A stretch of DNA of 64,000 bases, taken from contig NZ_CP036289.1 of NCBI RefSeq assembly GCF_007748115.1, positions 1 through 64,000 on the forward strand. Direction: 5' to 3'. The position numbers and the translations under genes are program-made. The notes beneath the pieces are model-generated. The model saw only the letters and a list, made by a program, of their open reading frames with translations, ran no database searches and had not been told where the DNA came from. Below are positions 63,854 to 64,000 of this stretch, one piece after another. This DNA comes from Bremerella volcania (lineage in GTDB: Bacteria; Planctomycetota; Planctomycetia; Pirellulales; Pirellulaceae). Numbering within the stretch: the first letter of the stretch is position 1; every line of letters begins with the position of its first letter.

Positions 63854-64000
63854 ATGAACTCACGGCTCACTGCTGCTTCTCAGGCGTTCTCCTCATGTTG
63901 GAAAACGCTTGTCGCGACCGATCTGCTCTACAAGATTCTCGCGTTCATCGTGCTCACGCCGCTGTTGGGTAGTCTGTTTCGCTTTCTACTGGCGACGTTT
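63854..64000 (+). CDS. 5' end of a membrane protein resembling glycerophosphodiester phosphodiesterases
   Basis: 49 codons before the window ends: SRLTAASQAFSSCWKTLVA, then DLLYKILAFIVLTPLLGSL and FRFLLATF. The pattern of a short amphipathic start and a helix ending LLxPLLGSLFR resembles the N-terminal membrane domain of GDPD proteins. The phosphodiesterase domain itself would lie outside the window, so the call is tentative. Confidence 0.5.
   Translation, partial: MNSRLTAASQAFSSCWKTLVATDLLYKILAFIVLTPLLGSLFRFLLATF

Overview
The window reads as the start of a planctomycete chromosome, most likely a marine Pirellulaceae of the Blastopirellula/Bremerella type. The inference rests on gene content: several DUF1559 proteins with prepilin-like N-termini, each with a small lipoprotein partner, a DUF1552 + DUF1592/cytochrome-type secreted pair, three sulfatases, a YTV-type repetitive secreted protein, NPFxSP-tagged small membrane proteins and abundant short palindromic intergenic repeats. 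No rRNA, tRNA, CRISPR array, insertion sequence or prophage gene was recognised.

Layout. 1-6036: replication block dnaA, dnaN, a DciA-like (DUF721) protein and gyrB. The dnaA-dnaN gap has an origin-like layout: TGTCG-centred 9-mers, a G+C-rich spacer, a CTA trinucleotide run and an A+T-rich stretch. 6074-7863: a visibly A+T-richer two-gene cassette (nucleotidyltransferase plus endonuclease IV-like TIM barrel) joined by a TAATG overlap. 7911-15838: a nucleoside-hydrolase-like secreted protein, a hybrid histidine kinase with an ETR1-type ethylene-binding membrane domain, the YTV-type protein, an NAD(P)-binding protein, a DUF1990 protein and a cysteine-free Cu/Zn superoxide dismutase. 16240-17088: aroE.

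17220-23780: two facing arrays of membrane proteins. Five tandem paralogues lie on the plus strand. On the minus strand, four NPFxSP proteins and a methyltransferase form one probable operon. Just upstream of that operon is an eight-unit, 11-bp-periodic array of DnaA-box-like 9-mers (23797-23885). The housekeeping sigma factor follows, then a 1.3 kb gap almost devoid of genes.

26954-43524: metabolic and secreted proteins (SDR, lipoate ligase family, BSP metallopeptidase, MutY, ThDP decarboxylase, DUF1552/DUF1592 pair, two oxidoreductases, RraB-like). 43624-51111: three secreted sulfatases with an LRR protein and small hypothetical proteins between them. 51648-62393: four DUF1559-lipoprotein pairs, one collapsed DUF1559 relic, an alkaline phosphatase and a histidine-rich propeller-like protein. 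62817-64000: a Tat-exported protein of unknown function and the 5' end of a membrane protein resembling glycerophosphodiester phosphodiesterases.

The most interesting items are the 11-bp phased array, the nucleotidyltransferase/TIM-barrel cassette, the ethylene-binding-type kinase, and the origin-like dnaA-dnaN gap combined with a divergent short DnaA and a neighbouring DciA-like protein. All functions are inferred from sequence reading alone; no database search was run.
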